Below, piece by piece: positions 1-6,416 of a DNA stretch of 24,055 nt. Under the pieces are notes generated by a model. It was not told the origin of the DNA. It saw only the letters and a list, made by a program, of their open reading frames with translations, and made no database searches. Positions within the stretch are counted from its first letter, which is position 1, and every line of letters starts with the position of its first letter. The position numbers were made by a program, and so were the translations under genes. Location of the stretch: positions 1 through 24,055 of IMG/VR virus record IMGVR_UViG_3300021197_001959. The stretch is one strand, 5' to 3'. Source of the stretch: a virus.

Positions 1-470
1 GTAGTATTTTGATACATGAAATGAGTACCAGCTTCTTCTACATCATTTAGATATGTCATAAAGACTAATACTCTATCGCTACCTGGCTTAACAGGTTGTC
101 TCTCATAATGCCATTGAAAGAATCCTTCACCAGGCTGATATCTCTGAATGTTAAAGTTCTCAACAATATCTAATTTCCAAGCACCAGTACCTCCTGATGA
201 TGGGAACATCTTAAAATAATCTTGAAGAACAGAATTAAGACAATCTAGATAGTTAGCTATTGCTGTGTCAGATCTTTCAGGTCTCTGAACAGTAACATCT
301 GTTGATTTCTTAAAAACCTTTCCAACATCACCATCTGCGTCTTTAGTTTTACCTTCAGATTTATTATCTGCTGCATCATACCATTCCATCAAGCCATCAG
401 AAACAGAATCTGGAAACTGATACAATCCTATATGATGAACAGGATCGTATTTTTCTACTTCAAGTTCCAT
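1..470 (-). CDS. 2OG-Fe(II) oxygenase-like protein (partial, C-terminus beyond window)
   Basis: About 156 residues are visible from the ATG at 470, and the gene runs off the left edge. I see YQPGEGFFQWHYE followed after about 16 residues by VLVFMTYLNDVEEAGTHF. This matches the double-stranded beta-helix core of prolyl-4-hydroxylase-like 2OG-Fe(II) oxygenases, which are frequent in marine T4-like phages. The iron site reads H-x-E in place of the commoner H-x-D; the distal His and the 2OG-binding Arg/Lys would lie outside the window. Such enzymes hydroxylate proteins or nucleic-acid bases using 2-oxoglutarate and O2; the substrate here is unknown. The ATG is overlapped by the end of the preceding small gene, suggesting translational coupling. 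Confidence 0.75.
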   Translation of the reverse strand, partial: MELEVEKYDPVHHIGLYQFPDSVSDGLMEWYDAADNKSEGKTKDADGDVGKVFKKSTDVTVQRPERSDTAIANYLDCLNSVLQDYFKMFPSSGGTGAWKLDIVENFNIQRYQPGEGFFQWHYERQPVKPGSDRVLVFMTYLNDVEEAGTHFMYQNT

Positions 471-609
471 AGAACATCCTTTGAATAGCTATAATATGCT
501 TTGATGCAATATTAACTGCCCATTGATTACCAGACTCTTCTGCTAACTCTTTCCAAGCCAGCAGCACTTTAATTTTATATTCCATTACAGCTATGGACTC
601 CTTATTCAT
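460..609 (-). CDS. Small hypothetical protein (49 aa)
   Basis: This short frame starts at ATG 609, which overlaps the stop of the upstream membrane-protein gene by eight bases, and ends inside the start of the oxygenase gene. An AGAGG motif about eight bases upstream supports 609. A second in-frame ATG at 585, with AAGGAG further upstream, would give 41 residues. The product is a helical, Lys/Glu/Ala-rich peptide (KVLLAWKELAEESGNQWAVN). I recognise no family. It is included because it exactly fills the only gap between two coupled genes and has a ribosome-binding site. Confidence 0.5.
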   Translation of the reverse strand: MNKESIAVMEYKIKVLLAWKELAEESGNQWAVNIASKHIIAIQRMFYGT

Positions 610-835
610 TACCAGGACCTCTTTGTTTATATCTTAGAAAGAGATAGATTGATAAACCTATTATAATTAAAGATTCGTTTAACGGATTCTCAAACCATAA
701 TACAAATAGCAACGCTACAAATGTAGTAAGTAAAAAAGTGAACAAGAGGGTAGTTAACTCTTTGTTCACTTCATATTCAGAATAAGTATAATATTCGTCT
801 TTTCTCAAATATTTCTTAACCAATTCCAATATCAT
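602..835 (-). CDS. Small membrane protein, two predicted TM segments (77 aa)
   Basis: The N-terminal half is charged and hydrophilic (residues 1-26). Two hydrophobic stretches follow at about 28-47 (TLLFTFLLTTFVALLFVLWF) and about 53-67 (ESLIIIGLSIYLFLR), then a short basic tail. This predicts a small inner-membrane hairpin protein. AAGGAT lies upstream of the ATG at 835, which overlaps the end of the preceding gene by 20 bases. I do not recognise the family. A small phage membrane protein among early genes could affect the host envelope or superinfection, but nothing in the sequence specifies this. Confidence 0.6.
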   Translation of the reverse strand: MILELVKKYLRKDEYYTYSEYEVNKELTTLLFTFLLTTFVALLFVLWFENPLNESLIIIGLSIYLFLRYKQRGPGNE

Positions 836-1010
836 TTTTGTATCCTTCGCTAATAAGCTGATCGAATCTGCTACTAGCCTCTTCTAAACTTACATGCTTA
901 ATGTAGGATGCGTCTTTGTAAGTCGAATTGTATCTATAGAGAATAGTAGCGCTACTTTCCTTTCTATTATAGACAAATTCAACAACTTTTTGACCTTTTT
1001 TTAACTTCAT
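816..1010 (-). CDS. Hypothetical protein (64 aa)
   Basis: A compact soluble protein with a basic N-terminus (MKLKKGQKVVEFVYNRKES) and a predicted alpha/beta pattern ending in an amphipathic helix (LEEASSRFDQLISEGY). Its ATG forms an ATGA overlap with the stop of the upstream gene at 1007-1010, and its 3' end overlaps the membrane-protein gene, so it fits the coupled run of small genes from 1449 to 460. I recognise no family or catalytic motif. Confidence 0.6.
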   Translation of the reverse strand: MKLKKGQKVVEFVYNRKESSATILYRYNSTYKDASYIKHVSLEEASSRFDQLISEGYKNDIGIG

Positions 1011-1201
1011 TTAAAGGTTGCTCTATATTCAGATTCCCAGCTTCTACCATACTTAGCCATAATTTTCTTTTCACTATCAGTCATCTGATTTAAGCGCAAT
1101 CTTCTTTGCTTATCTCTATCTTTTTGAGACATACCTTTAATTTTATTAGAGACTGCGCCTACCATTTTAGCTTCATCTGAGCTATATCTACTTTTACCCA
1201 T
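1007..1201 (-). CDS. Small basic protein (64 aa)
   Basis: A very basic, helix-rich protein dominated by Lys and Arg (KIKGMSQKDRDKQRRLRLNQ). Such charge suggests nucleic-acid binding, but there is no recognisable domain. The ATG at 1201 is shared with the stop of the upstream gene (TAATG), and the stop at 1007 overlaps the next start (ATGA). It resembles small conserved marine-phage proteins only in character, and I cannot name a family. Confidence 0.6.
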   Translation of the reverse strand: MGKSRYSSDEAKMVGAVSNKIKGMSQKDRDKQRRLRLNQMTDSEKKIMAKYGRSWESEYRATFK

Positions 1202-1449
1202 TAGTTAGCTCCTGTAACAAAAACCCATTGAACACCTGTATTAGGAGAATCGCCATGTTTAAAATTACCTGCTTTGTTCCAGTCAATCATAGCAATACTC
1301 TTATCTTTATTATACTGAGTAGAATATTTAGAAATATCTTCAGTTGTTTGAGTACTATAACTATATTGTTCTGTTTTATTTTCTTCTGGATGTCCAATAA
1401 TTTGATGAGCACCATAACCTAATAGACCTAATATAAGAGCCGCTTCCAT
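1201..1449 (-). CDS. Small protein with N-terminal hydrophobic segment (82 aa)
   Basis: Residues 2-19 (EAALILGLLGYGAHQIIG) form a short hydrophobic, Gly-rich segment that could be a signal anchor. The rest is polar and Tyr/Ser/Thr/Gln-rich, ending in GVQWVFVTGAN. The RBS AGGAG lies in the last codons of the MazG-like gene, whose stop is two bases upstream. There is no clear signal-peptidase site. The function is unknown; it may be a small membrane-anchored or virion-associated protein. Confidence 0.55.
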   Translation of the reverse strand: MEAALILGLLGYGAHQIIGHPEENKTEQYSYSTQTTEDISKYSTQYNKDKSIAMIDWNKAGNFKHGDSPNTGVQWVFVTGAN

Positions 1450-1450
1450 T

Positions 1451-1810
1451 CTATTCTCCTTCTAATTTACATTTATTAAAATCTGCTGAATACCAGCTAG
1501 CTTGAGCTTCTGGAGATTTATCTTTCTGCCATTTCTTCGTAGTAGGATCATAAGCACCTGTACGAGAAGAGATCTCTTTGATAACTTCATCCATTACCTT
1601 ATCACCATCATATCCATACTTAGCCATCTCGCCATAGCAAAAGACAATCATATCTGCCATAGCATCAATTCTGCCATCAATATCATCTTTAGCTTCTAGA
1701 AACTCGCCACATTCTTCTACGATCATAGCGATAAAGCCATTACGGTCTGGTTCATTCTGAGTAATCAGACGTTCATCTGACCACTCTTTAATTCTAGTAA
1801 AATTACTCAT
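1451..1810 (-). CDS. MazG-like nucleotide pyrophosphohydrolase
   Basis: This 119-residue protein carries EECGEFLEAKDD followed by DAMADMIVF, the E-x2-E ... D-x3-D metal-binding helices of all-alpha NTP pyrophosphohydrolases (MazG and phosphoribosyl-ATP pyrophosphohydrolase-like). Family members hydrolyse (d)NTPs or alarmones to monophosphates and pyrophosphate. In phages they are thought to clean nucleotide pools or modulate host starvation signalling. I chose ATG 1810 because it overlaps the amidotransferase stop as ATGA and has GGAG six bases upstream; a TTG at 1822 in the same frame has no comparable RBS. It sits directly downstream of the deazaguanine genes, so a role in nucleotide-pool control during modified-DNA synthesis is plausible but inferred. 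Confidence 0.75.
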   Translation of the reverse strand: MSNFTRIKEWSDERLITQNEPDRNGFIAMIVEECGEFLEAKDDIDGRIDAMADMIVFCYGEMAKYGYDGDKVMDEVIKEISSRTGAYDPTTKKWQKDKSPEAQASWYSADFNKCKLEGE

Positions 1811-2430
1811 CCTGCACTCCAATAAAATTTATTCTTTGTCTTAAATTTGTTATAATTAGGTACCCATCCTTTTTCTGTGTTGAAAGCATAAAACGCACCT
1901 GGTTCGATCGGGGTTGACTTATCAAATTTAGTAGATGAAAAGTCATGTCCTTCTACAAACATAGGAGAGTTTTCGTTTCTAAACATATATAAAGATGGAT
2001 TATATTTACCGTACCACAGACATGCAAACGAGCCATCTGCCTCTGATAGAACATTATCTACATTACCTGTATTAAGTAGATGTAATAACCATTTAGTATC
2101 CCATGACCAATCTTTGTCCCATGAGTTTTGCCATACTTTAATCTGATAGTCCTTTATGATACCATTATGCCAGAGATAATCTCCTTTGTCATTAGCAGGG
2201 TGAATAGAATCCCAATCCTTGCTATCAGTAGTAGGTGCTTGCACATGACCAATATAGTAATAATTTTTATCTAGATCGAGTTTAGGAAACTCTCCAAAAC
2301 CTTGAGTAACTAGAGCTACTTTTTTTCTATCGTAATATGAGATAGAATAGCTATGAGAGCCTCTATAACTATTAAGCTTAGCTAACTCATAAAACTTATC
2401 TCTATCAAATGAACCAAATATAGCACACAT
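1807..2430 (-). CDS. gat: Stand-alone class II glutamine amidotransferase
   Basis: The protein (207 aa) begins MCAIFGS, so Cys2 after Met removal is the N-terminal nucleophile of class II (Ntn) amidotransferases. Other family landmarks follow in order: NSYRGSHS near residue 20, GHVQAPT near 61 and LWHNGIIKDY near 86. It is essentially only the glutaminase domain with no attached synthetase. In phages such domains occur alone or fused to QueC and are associated with amidation of preQ0 toward archaeosine-type DNA bases. Here it lies two genes downstream of queC, joined by TAATG overlaps, so a partner role with QueC or the DNA-modifying enzymes is likely. An alternative is an asparagine-synthetase-like function with a partner outside the window. 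Confidence 0.8.
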   Translation of the reverse strand: MCAIFGSFDRDKFYELAKLNSYRGSHSYSISYYDRKKVALVTQGFGEFPKLDLDKNYYYIGHVQAPTTDSKDWDSIHPANDKGDYLWHNGIIKDYQIKVWQNSWDKDWSWDTKWLLHLLNTGNVDNVLSEADGSFACLWYGKYNPSLYMFRNENSPMFVEGHDFSSTKFDKSTPIEPGAFYAFNTEKGWVPNYNKFKTKNKFYWSAG

Positions 2431-2690
2431 TAAATATAAATCTCTCCTCCATTATGATTATAAGCACCTATCATACAATCTCTATGACCTGAGACTGCAT
2501 AAACCATAGCACCATACTGAGGGTATTCATTAAATGTATTCTCAGCATCTTCCATAGCTAGTTCAAGAGACTCAAATTGCTTCTTATAGCAATGAGCTCG
2601 TCTATTACCTCTCTTCTGAAATACTGTAAAGTACTCAGCGTTATTATATACTTTCATGTCTTGATCAGTAAAGTTAGGATACAATGCCAT
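2430..2690 (-). CDS. Conserved small protein between queC and gat (86 aa)
   Basis: A predicted alpha/beta protein with KRGNRRAHCYKKQFESLELA and a C-terminal part containing AMVYAVSGHRDCMIGAYN. It resembles small conserved proteins of T4-like marine phages, but I know no function. I chose ATG 2690 because it overlaps the queC stop as TAATG with GGGG upstream; an upstream in-frame ATG at 2702 would add four residues with no RBS. Its position between queC and the amidotransferase makes it a candidate accessory factor for the deazaguanine pathway, by context only. Confidence 0.6.
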   Translation of the reverse strand: MALYPNFTDQDMKVYNNAEYFTVFQKRGNRRAHCYKKQFESLELAMEDAENTFNEYPQYGAMVYAVSGHRDCMIGAYNHNGGEIYI

Positions 2691-3493
2691 TAGTTGCCCC
2701 ATGGGATAAGGATTGAATACTCGATTGGATCTTCCATACCTTTATTCATAAAGGATTGAATCCTCTCTGAACATGAAGGACATTTACCGCATGCGATTCC
2801 ATAACCATCTTTAGAGATTGGATCGTAACAAGTAAAAGAATGCTTAAGAAGATCAACAGCATCAGCTTCTTCTAGTAAGCTAATTTCTTCAGTTTTACTA
2901 AGATCAGCAAATGGAGCGATAATCGTCAAAGGCCATGATCTATTCTGATCATAGATATTATTCAAACCATCTACAAACTTTTGAGTAGTATCCCAATAAC
3001 TATATTCGTCATGTACTTGCAAGCCACATACGATATGAGAAGCAGCATTAGCTTCAGCAAAAGCAGCAGTAAGAGAGAACATAATCATATTACGATAAGG
3101 AACATAAGTAGGAGGCTGAGGATTGCCTAAGATATCATTAATAGTAGGCATTTCAATATCCGTACCAGAGATATTAGCTGATACATGTTTAACGATATCA
3201 CCTAAAATAGATAAGTCTAGCACCTTTCTTTGGACGCCTAGCTCAGCACATAGACGATCTGCATAGTCTAGTTCTACACTCTGCTTCTGTCCATAGTTAA
3301 AACCTAGAGAAATAACATTATCAGCTCCATATTTTTTAGCACATAGAATAACAGCAGTAGCGCTATCCATACCTCCACTATGAGTGACAACAACTTTCTT
3401 ATCTGTAATAGGTAACCTATCCATAATTTCGTTATACTTATCTAATTGCATTGATCTTCTCTTCATATATGCTGTGTGTCTCTCTTGCTGCAT
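2690..3493 (-). CDS. queC: 7-cyano-7-deazaguanine (preQ0) synthase QueC
   Basis: 267 residues. SGGMDS at 39-44 is the PP-loop ATP-binding motif of QueC. FNYGQKQSVEL, PYRNMIMFSLTAAFAE and the C-terminal zinc-site cysteines (FTCYDP ... IACGKCPSC) complete the family signature. QueC converts 7-carboxy-7-deazaguanine to preQ0 with two ATP and ammonia. The N-terminus carries about 30 residues before the core, longer than the shortest bacterial homologues. The start overlaps the queF stop by one base (TAATG). With FolE, QueD and QueE elsewhere in the window it gives a complete preQ0 route. QueC in a phage alongside a DpdA-like enzyme points to DNA modification more than tRNA queuosine, though the two are not exclusive. 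Confidence 0.95.
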   Translation of the reverse strand: MQQERHTAYMKRRSMQLDKYNEIMDRLPITDKKVVVTHSGGMDSATAVILCAKKYGADNVISLGFNYGQKQSVELDYADRLCAELGVQRKVLDLSILGDIVKHVSANISGTDIEMPTINDILGNPQPPTYVPYRNMIMFSLTAAFAEANAASHIVCGLQVHDEYSYWDTTQKFVDGLNNIYDQNRSWPLTIIAPFADLSKTEEISLLEEADAVDLLKHSFTCYDPISKDGYGIACGKCPSCSERIQSFMNKGMEDPIEYSILIPWGN

Positions 3494-4422
3494 TATTGAC
3501 GCTCTGTCTTAGCATGTGGTAGTTCTACCATACTCATCAGATGAAAACCTGCATCTATAATAGTAGCATCGTCTGTAGCCCTTACAGGGTTAATATCAAT
3601 TCCACCTCTACGAGTATATAAACAAGCTACAGCAACTCTAGCTTCAGGCATTAGAACGCTCAATCTCTTATACACACATTCACAGATCTCTTCGTGAAAG
3701 TGATTCTCTTTACGCATGCTTACAATATATTGTAAGAATGACTCAGGAGTAATAGTATGACTACCATTCACATAAACATAGATATCACCCCAATCAGGCT
3801 GATTAGTCACTCTACAATTCGAACGAAGAGCGTTAGTATGATAGAAGGTCTCAATGAGATCAGCTCCTGCAATCTGTTCTAGTTCTAAGATATCAGGATC
3901 TTCATTATACCTATCGAAAGTGATTGAGCTAACGTCTACAACATCTTCTACAGTAGTATATGACTCTTCTACTGCTTTCCCTGGAGTAGAAATATTACGA
4001 GTAAAGTTAGCTTTAACAGGTCCTCCAATACAACTAGTCAGATCAGCTTCCATAATCTCAGTAGCTCTTTGTACAGCCTCATCTAAGTTATCACCCATCT
4101 TAGCCATATTAAAAGAGTTTAGATATAGTTTAATCGACTTCGATTCTACAATATTAGTAGTATTGCACGGATAAACATATTTCATCACACCGCTGACAGG
4201 GTATCCGTTATCTAGTAGAAAAGATACTTCATATGCATTCCATACATCGAAGCCTTCAAAGTCGCTTACTTTAATATTATAAGCGGTACGATTTAAAACT
4301 CTAGGGATACCTACTAGTAGACTAGAATCTACCTCATCAGGGGTCTCATAACGAGTCATAGTACCTCCATCAGAAGTACGACCTAAATGCTGACTAGCAA
4401 TATCTTCAATTACACTATTCAT
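3493..4422 (-). CDS. queF: NADPH-dependent preQ0 reductase QueF
   Basis: 309 residues, the long (two-module, E. coli-like) QueF type. The N-terminal module holds the ESKSIKLYLNSFN substrate-binding stretch at 93-105. The C-terminal module holds SNCRVTNQPDWG at 201-212, with catalytic Cys203 and general acid Asp210, and RRGGIDINPVR at 271-281. QueF reduces the nitrile of preQ0 to the aminomethyl group of preQ1 using NADPH. Its presence says the pathway goes past preQ0, so the DNA base is expected to derive from preQ1. It starts inside the end of the DUF3310-like gene with GAGG eight bases upstream and runs directly into queC. Confidence 0.95.
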   Translation of the reverse strand: MNSVIEDIASQHLGRTSDGGTMTRYETPDEVDSSLLVGIPRVLNRTAYNIKVSDFEGFDVWNAYEVSFLLDNGYPVSGVMKYVYPCNTTNIVESKSIKLYLNSFNMAKMGDNLDEAVQRATEIMEADLTSCIGGPVKANFTRNISTPGKAVEESYTTVEDVVDVSSITFDRYNEDPDILELEQIAGADLIETFYHTNALRSNCRVTNQPDWGDIYVYVNGSHTITPESFLQYIVSMRKENHFHEEICECVYKRLSVLMPEARVAVACLYTRRGGIDINPVRATDDATIIDAGFHLMSMVELPHAKTERQ

Positions 4423-4666
4423 CTTTGATTCCTCTATCCTTCTCTAACTTCTCAATAGCAAAATTAATAAACGTCGCAGCTTTATACAACTCCTGCAACA
4501 CATCATCCTTCTTACCTAGACGCCATAGATACTTAAACGCCTGATAACGATTATAATCAGTATAAACATCATTCTCATGATCTTCACACAAAGCTTCAAT
4601 AACTTTAATACACTCAAACTCTACCATGCGTTCAGCACGATAGTGATTAGGTCTGATACTCTTCAA
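4415..4666 (-). CDS. DUF3310-like phage protein
   Basis: An 83-residue helical protein with RPNHY near the N-terminus, ECIKVIEAL, and YQAFKYLWRLGKKDD followed by LQELYKAATFINFAIEKLE. This is the pattern of DUF3310, a small family widespread in phages and sometimes labelled nucleotide-kinase-like without biochemical proof. There is no ATG before the conserved HY. I favour TTG 4666 with GGGAG seven bases upstream; a GTG at 4684 would add six residues but has no visible RBS. It overlaps the formyltransferase-like gene upstream and queF downstream. Confidence 0.7.
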   Translation of the reverse strand: MKSIRPNHYRAERMVEFECIKVIEALCEDHENDVYTDYNRYQAFKYLWRLGKKDDVLQELYKAATFINFAIEKLEKDRGIKDE

Positions 4667-5171
4667 AATACTTCTCCCATGCACGTAAACTAGTATGTCT
4701 TAATATATTATAGTAGTTACCCTTAAAAGTTTCTTTCACTTTCATAGCAACTCTATCTTCTGTTAATATTTCACCTGCATCAACTTCAGGTACAACTCGA
4801 TGACAAACAGAACCAATCCATGTCATCCAATCCTCTATTCTCTCTTGAGGGTCTTTACCCTTTAACCAAGGATATTCTGATATTAAGCCAGGATGGCCGT
4901 TAACGATATGACAGGCATGGCATACATCTTCTGGAATAATTCTCAAGTAACCATGTAAAGTAACCAACGAGCTATATTGATAGTTTTTAAGCCTGTTCAT
5001 AATATCTACATGATTAAAGACTAGAACTTGACTATCAACATCTTTTAAGACATCTGTCCAAATATCATTTGCTCTATTATTAGTCATAATTAGATCAGGT
5101 GACCTACCTAATTTCTTAGATAGGTCTCTAATCTCTGAGCCAGTTTGTGAAAACAAAGCTACCCACTTCAT
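4647..5171 (-). CDS. Formyltransferase-like enzyme (PurN/Fmt fold), candidate deazaguanine-modifying enzyme
   Basis: 174 residues from ATG 5171, which overlaps the transglycosylase stop as ATGA. The C-terminal half carries the triad of 10-formyltetrahydrofolate-dependent formyltransferases: IVNGHPGLI (Asn91, His93), then LKGKDPQERI, then GSVCHRVVPEVDAGEIL (Asp131). The N-terminus (VALFSQTGSEIRDLSKKLG) fits the Rossmann first strand and loop of PurN-like proteins. It lacks the C-terminal RNA-binding domain of methionyl-tRNA formyltransferase and sits between the DpdA-like transglycosylase and queF. I infer that it formylates the aminomethyl group of preQ1, as free base or in DNA. Published work on phage DNA has described formylamino-methyl deazaguanine (recalled, not checked). 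A purine-biosynthesis (GAR) role is the main alternative. Confidence 0.8.
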   Translation of the reverse strand: MKWVALFSQTGSEIRDLSKKLGRSPDLIMTNNRANDIWTDVLKDVDSQVLVFNHVDIMNRLKNYQYSSLVTLHGYLRIIPEDVCHACHIVNGHPGLISEYPWLKGKDPQERIEDWMTWIGSVCHRVVPEVDAGEILTEDRVAMKVKETFKGNYYNILRHTSLRAWEKYFEEYQT

Positions 5172-5950
5172 CGGCACATACTCTTAAAGCTCTTTATATT
5201 ATACTCAATGGTACCCCATGCGTCATTAACGTCTTCGTCAATCATAGTATAAAGTTTAACGGAAGCTTTATTCATTAAGCCGTTGCTATCATAAAAGATA
5301 TCCTTAATACCATGCACGACAGGGTTAGAGGTATCTAAGCTATCAATCCAGTCATACTTAACATAAGCTTTAAACTCTTGAGGTAAACCACACCCTAGTA
5401 GATGATGCTGTTTACTCGTATCAATAACACCTTCTGCTAGCATCTTAGCTAATGTATCTTGACGAGCATTCATCATCTTAATATATTTGTTATCACCGTC
5501 ATACTCTTGAAAGAATGGATGATTAAACGACAATGCAATCTTATCTACTCTATCATCGTTTTTCATATACTCATAACAACTAACTAACTCATCATATGAA
5601 CTACCTTGTGCTACTCCTATTACCTTACCAGGAAGATCCGGATACGAATCCATAAAACTATTAAACGAATCAATAGTAGGTTGTGCATAATCTAGCACAT
5701 CTGGTACAATATACCAAGTAGGTTTCATAGCTTTTACCCAATGCGCAAACCTTTCAGCATTCCAAGCAGTACCTAGTTCGAAGATAGAATTATCTAGAAT
5801 AGTCTCTCTTCCGTTAGCTACACACTCATGAGCTTTTTTAAGATACTCTTCATTCTCTTCAAATAGATGAACTAAGAAATAATCATAATCTGTTATCTGT
5901 TGCACCTTATCAAATATACTTAACGGTGCTTCATGCGCTATCTTAATCAT
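5168..5950 (-). CDS. dpdA: DpdA-like DNA deazaguanine transglycosylase (TGT superfamily)
   Basis: 260 residues, shorter than bacterial tRNA-guanine transglycosylases. Landmarks in order: ILDNSIFELG at 51-60 (position of the TGT base-binding Asp), WYIVPDVL at 79-86, GKVIGVAQGSSYDELV at 108-123, KIALSF at 137-142, HHLLGCGLPQEF at 182-193 and WIDSLDTSNPVVHG at 201-214, with Asp206 as likely nucleophile. This matches the phage DpdA group (I believe the DpdA2 subtype), which exchanges guanine in DNA for a 7-deazaguanine. I see none of the tRNA-TGT C-terminal zinc-binding cysteine cluster. It overlaps the nuclease gene upstream and the formyltransferase-like gene downstream, so these are made together. 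Confidence 0.85.
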   Translation of the reverse strand: MIKIAHEAPLSIFDKVQQITDYDYFLVHLFEENEEYLKKAHECVANGRETILDNSIFELGTAWNAERFAHWVKAMKPTWYIVPDVLDYAQPTIDSFNSFMDSYPDLPGKVIGVAQGSSYDELVSCYEYMKNDDRVDKIALSFNHPFFQEYDGDNKYIKMMNARQDTLAKMLAEGVIDTSKQHHLLGCGLPQEFKAYVKYDWIDSLDTSNPVVHGIKDIFYDSNGLMNKASVKLYTMIDEDVNDAWGTIEYNIKSFKSMCR

Positions 5951-6362
5951 GCAGCTTTAATACCTCTCTGTTTTTTAAATGAGCTTCAGCAATATCATCT
6001 TTACTCTGTCCATAATAAGGGACAGCATGGTTTTTTTCTACTAGATATTGATTAAGAGATTTGTCTGCAAAGTTTGTAACTCTCCACAACTCACCCATAA
6101 TTCTACCAAACTTACCTTTACTATCATATGACTTGGTTTTAAGTATCATACCTTTTTCATCATCACAAAACTTTTCAACGAAAGCAGATGCGGCTTTACC
6201 ATAAATTTTTTCTATATCATCTCTTGTTCTAGACTCAGGAGTATCAATACCATAAAGTCTAACTCTTTCGTTTTTAAGCCAGACACCAAAACCTAAATCA
6301 ATATCTACATCTACAGTATCGCCATCTACCACTCTTCTAATATTAACTCTATATTCAAACAT
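5943..6362 (-). CDS. Thermonuclease (SNase-like) family nuclease
   Basis: 139 residues with the staphylococcal-nuclease signature: VVDGDTVDVDIDLGFG at 11-26 (Asp residues for calcium), RVRLYGIDTPESR at 34-46 (catalytic Arg and Glu), and SKGKFGRIMGEL near 81-92 (second catalytic Arg). No signal peptide is seen, so it should act inside the infected cell. It is the first gene after the terminator at 6373-6406, with GGAG upstream of the ATG, and its stop overlaps the dpdA start. Being co-expressed with a DNA-modification system, it might degrade unmodified host DNA while sparing phage DNA; this is inference. Such genes are common in marine phages. Confidence 0.88.
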   Translation of the reverse strand: MFEYRVNIRRVVDGDTVDVDIDLGFGVWLKNERVRLYGIDTPESRTRDDIEKIYGKAASAFVEKFCDDEKGMILKTKSYDSKGKFGRIMGELWRVTNFADKSLNQYLVEKNHAVPYYGQSKDDIAEAHLKNREVLKLHD

Positions 6363-6372
6363 TTAATCTCCA

Positions 6373-6406
6373 TAAAAAAAAGAAAGAGAGAGTCAAGACT
6401 CTCTCT
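6373..6406 (-). terminator. Rho-independent terminator between yhhQ and the nuclease gene
   Basis: On the minus strand AGAGAGAGTC and GACTCTCTCT are perfect inverted repeats separated by TT (effectively a CTTG tetraloop), followed by TTCTTTTTTTT. This is a textbook intrinsic terminator, 11 bases after the yhhQ stop. The next ATG is only about 11 bases beyond the T-run, so there is no room for a new promoter. The downstream dpdA-queF-queC genes must be reached by read-through, by antitermination, or from a promoter upstream of the hairpin. Confidence 0.85.
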
Positions 6407-6416
6407 TCTATACGAT

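Noticed and set aside
1228-1699. Open frames on the plus strand across the small-gene region
   Set aside because: They are antisense to well-packed minus-strand genes with RBS and coupled starts, and have low-complexity hydrophobic translations.
3854-4174. 106-codon plus-strand frame within queF
   Set aside because: It lies entirely antisense to the conserved QueF core; no RBS or homology is apparent.
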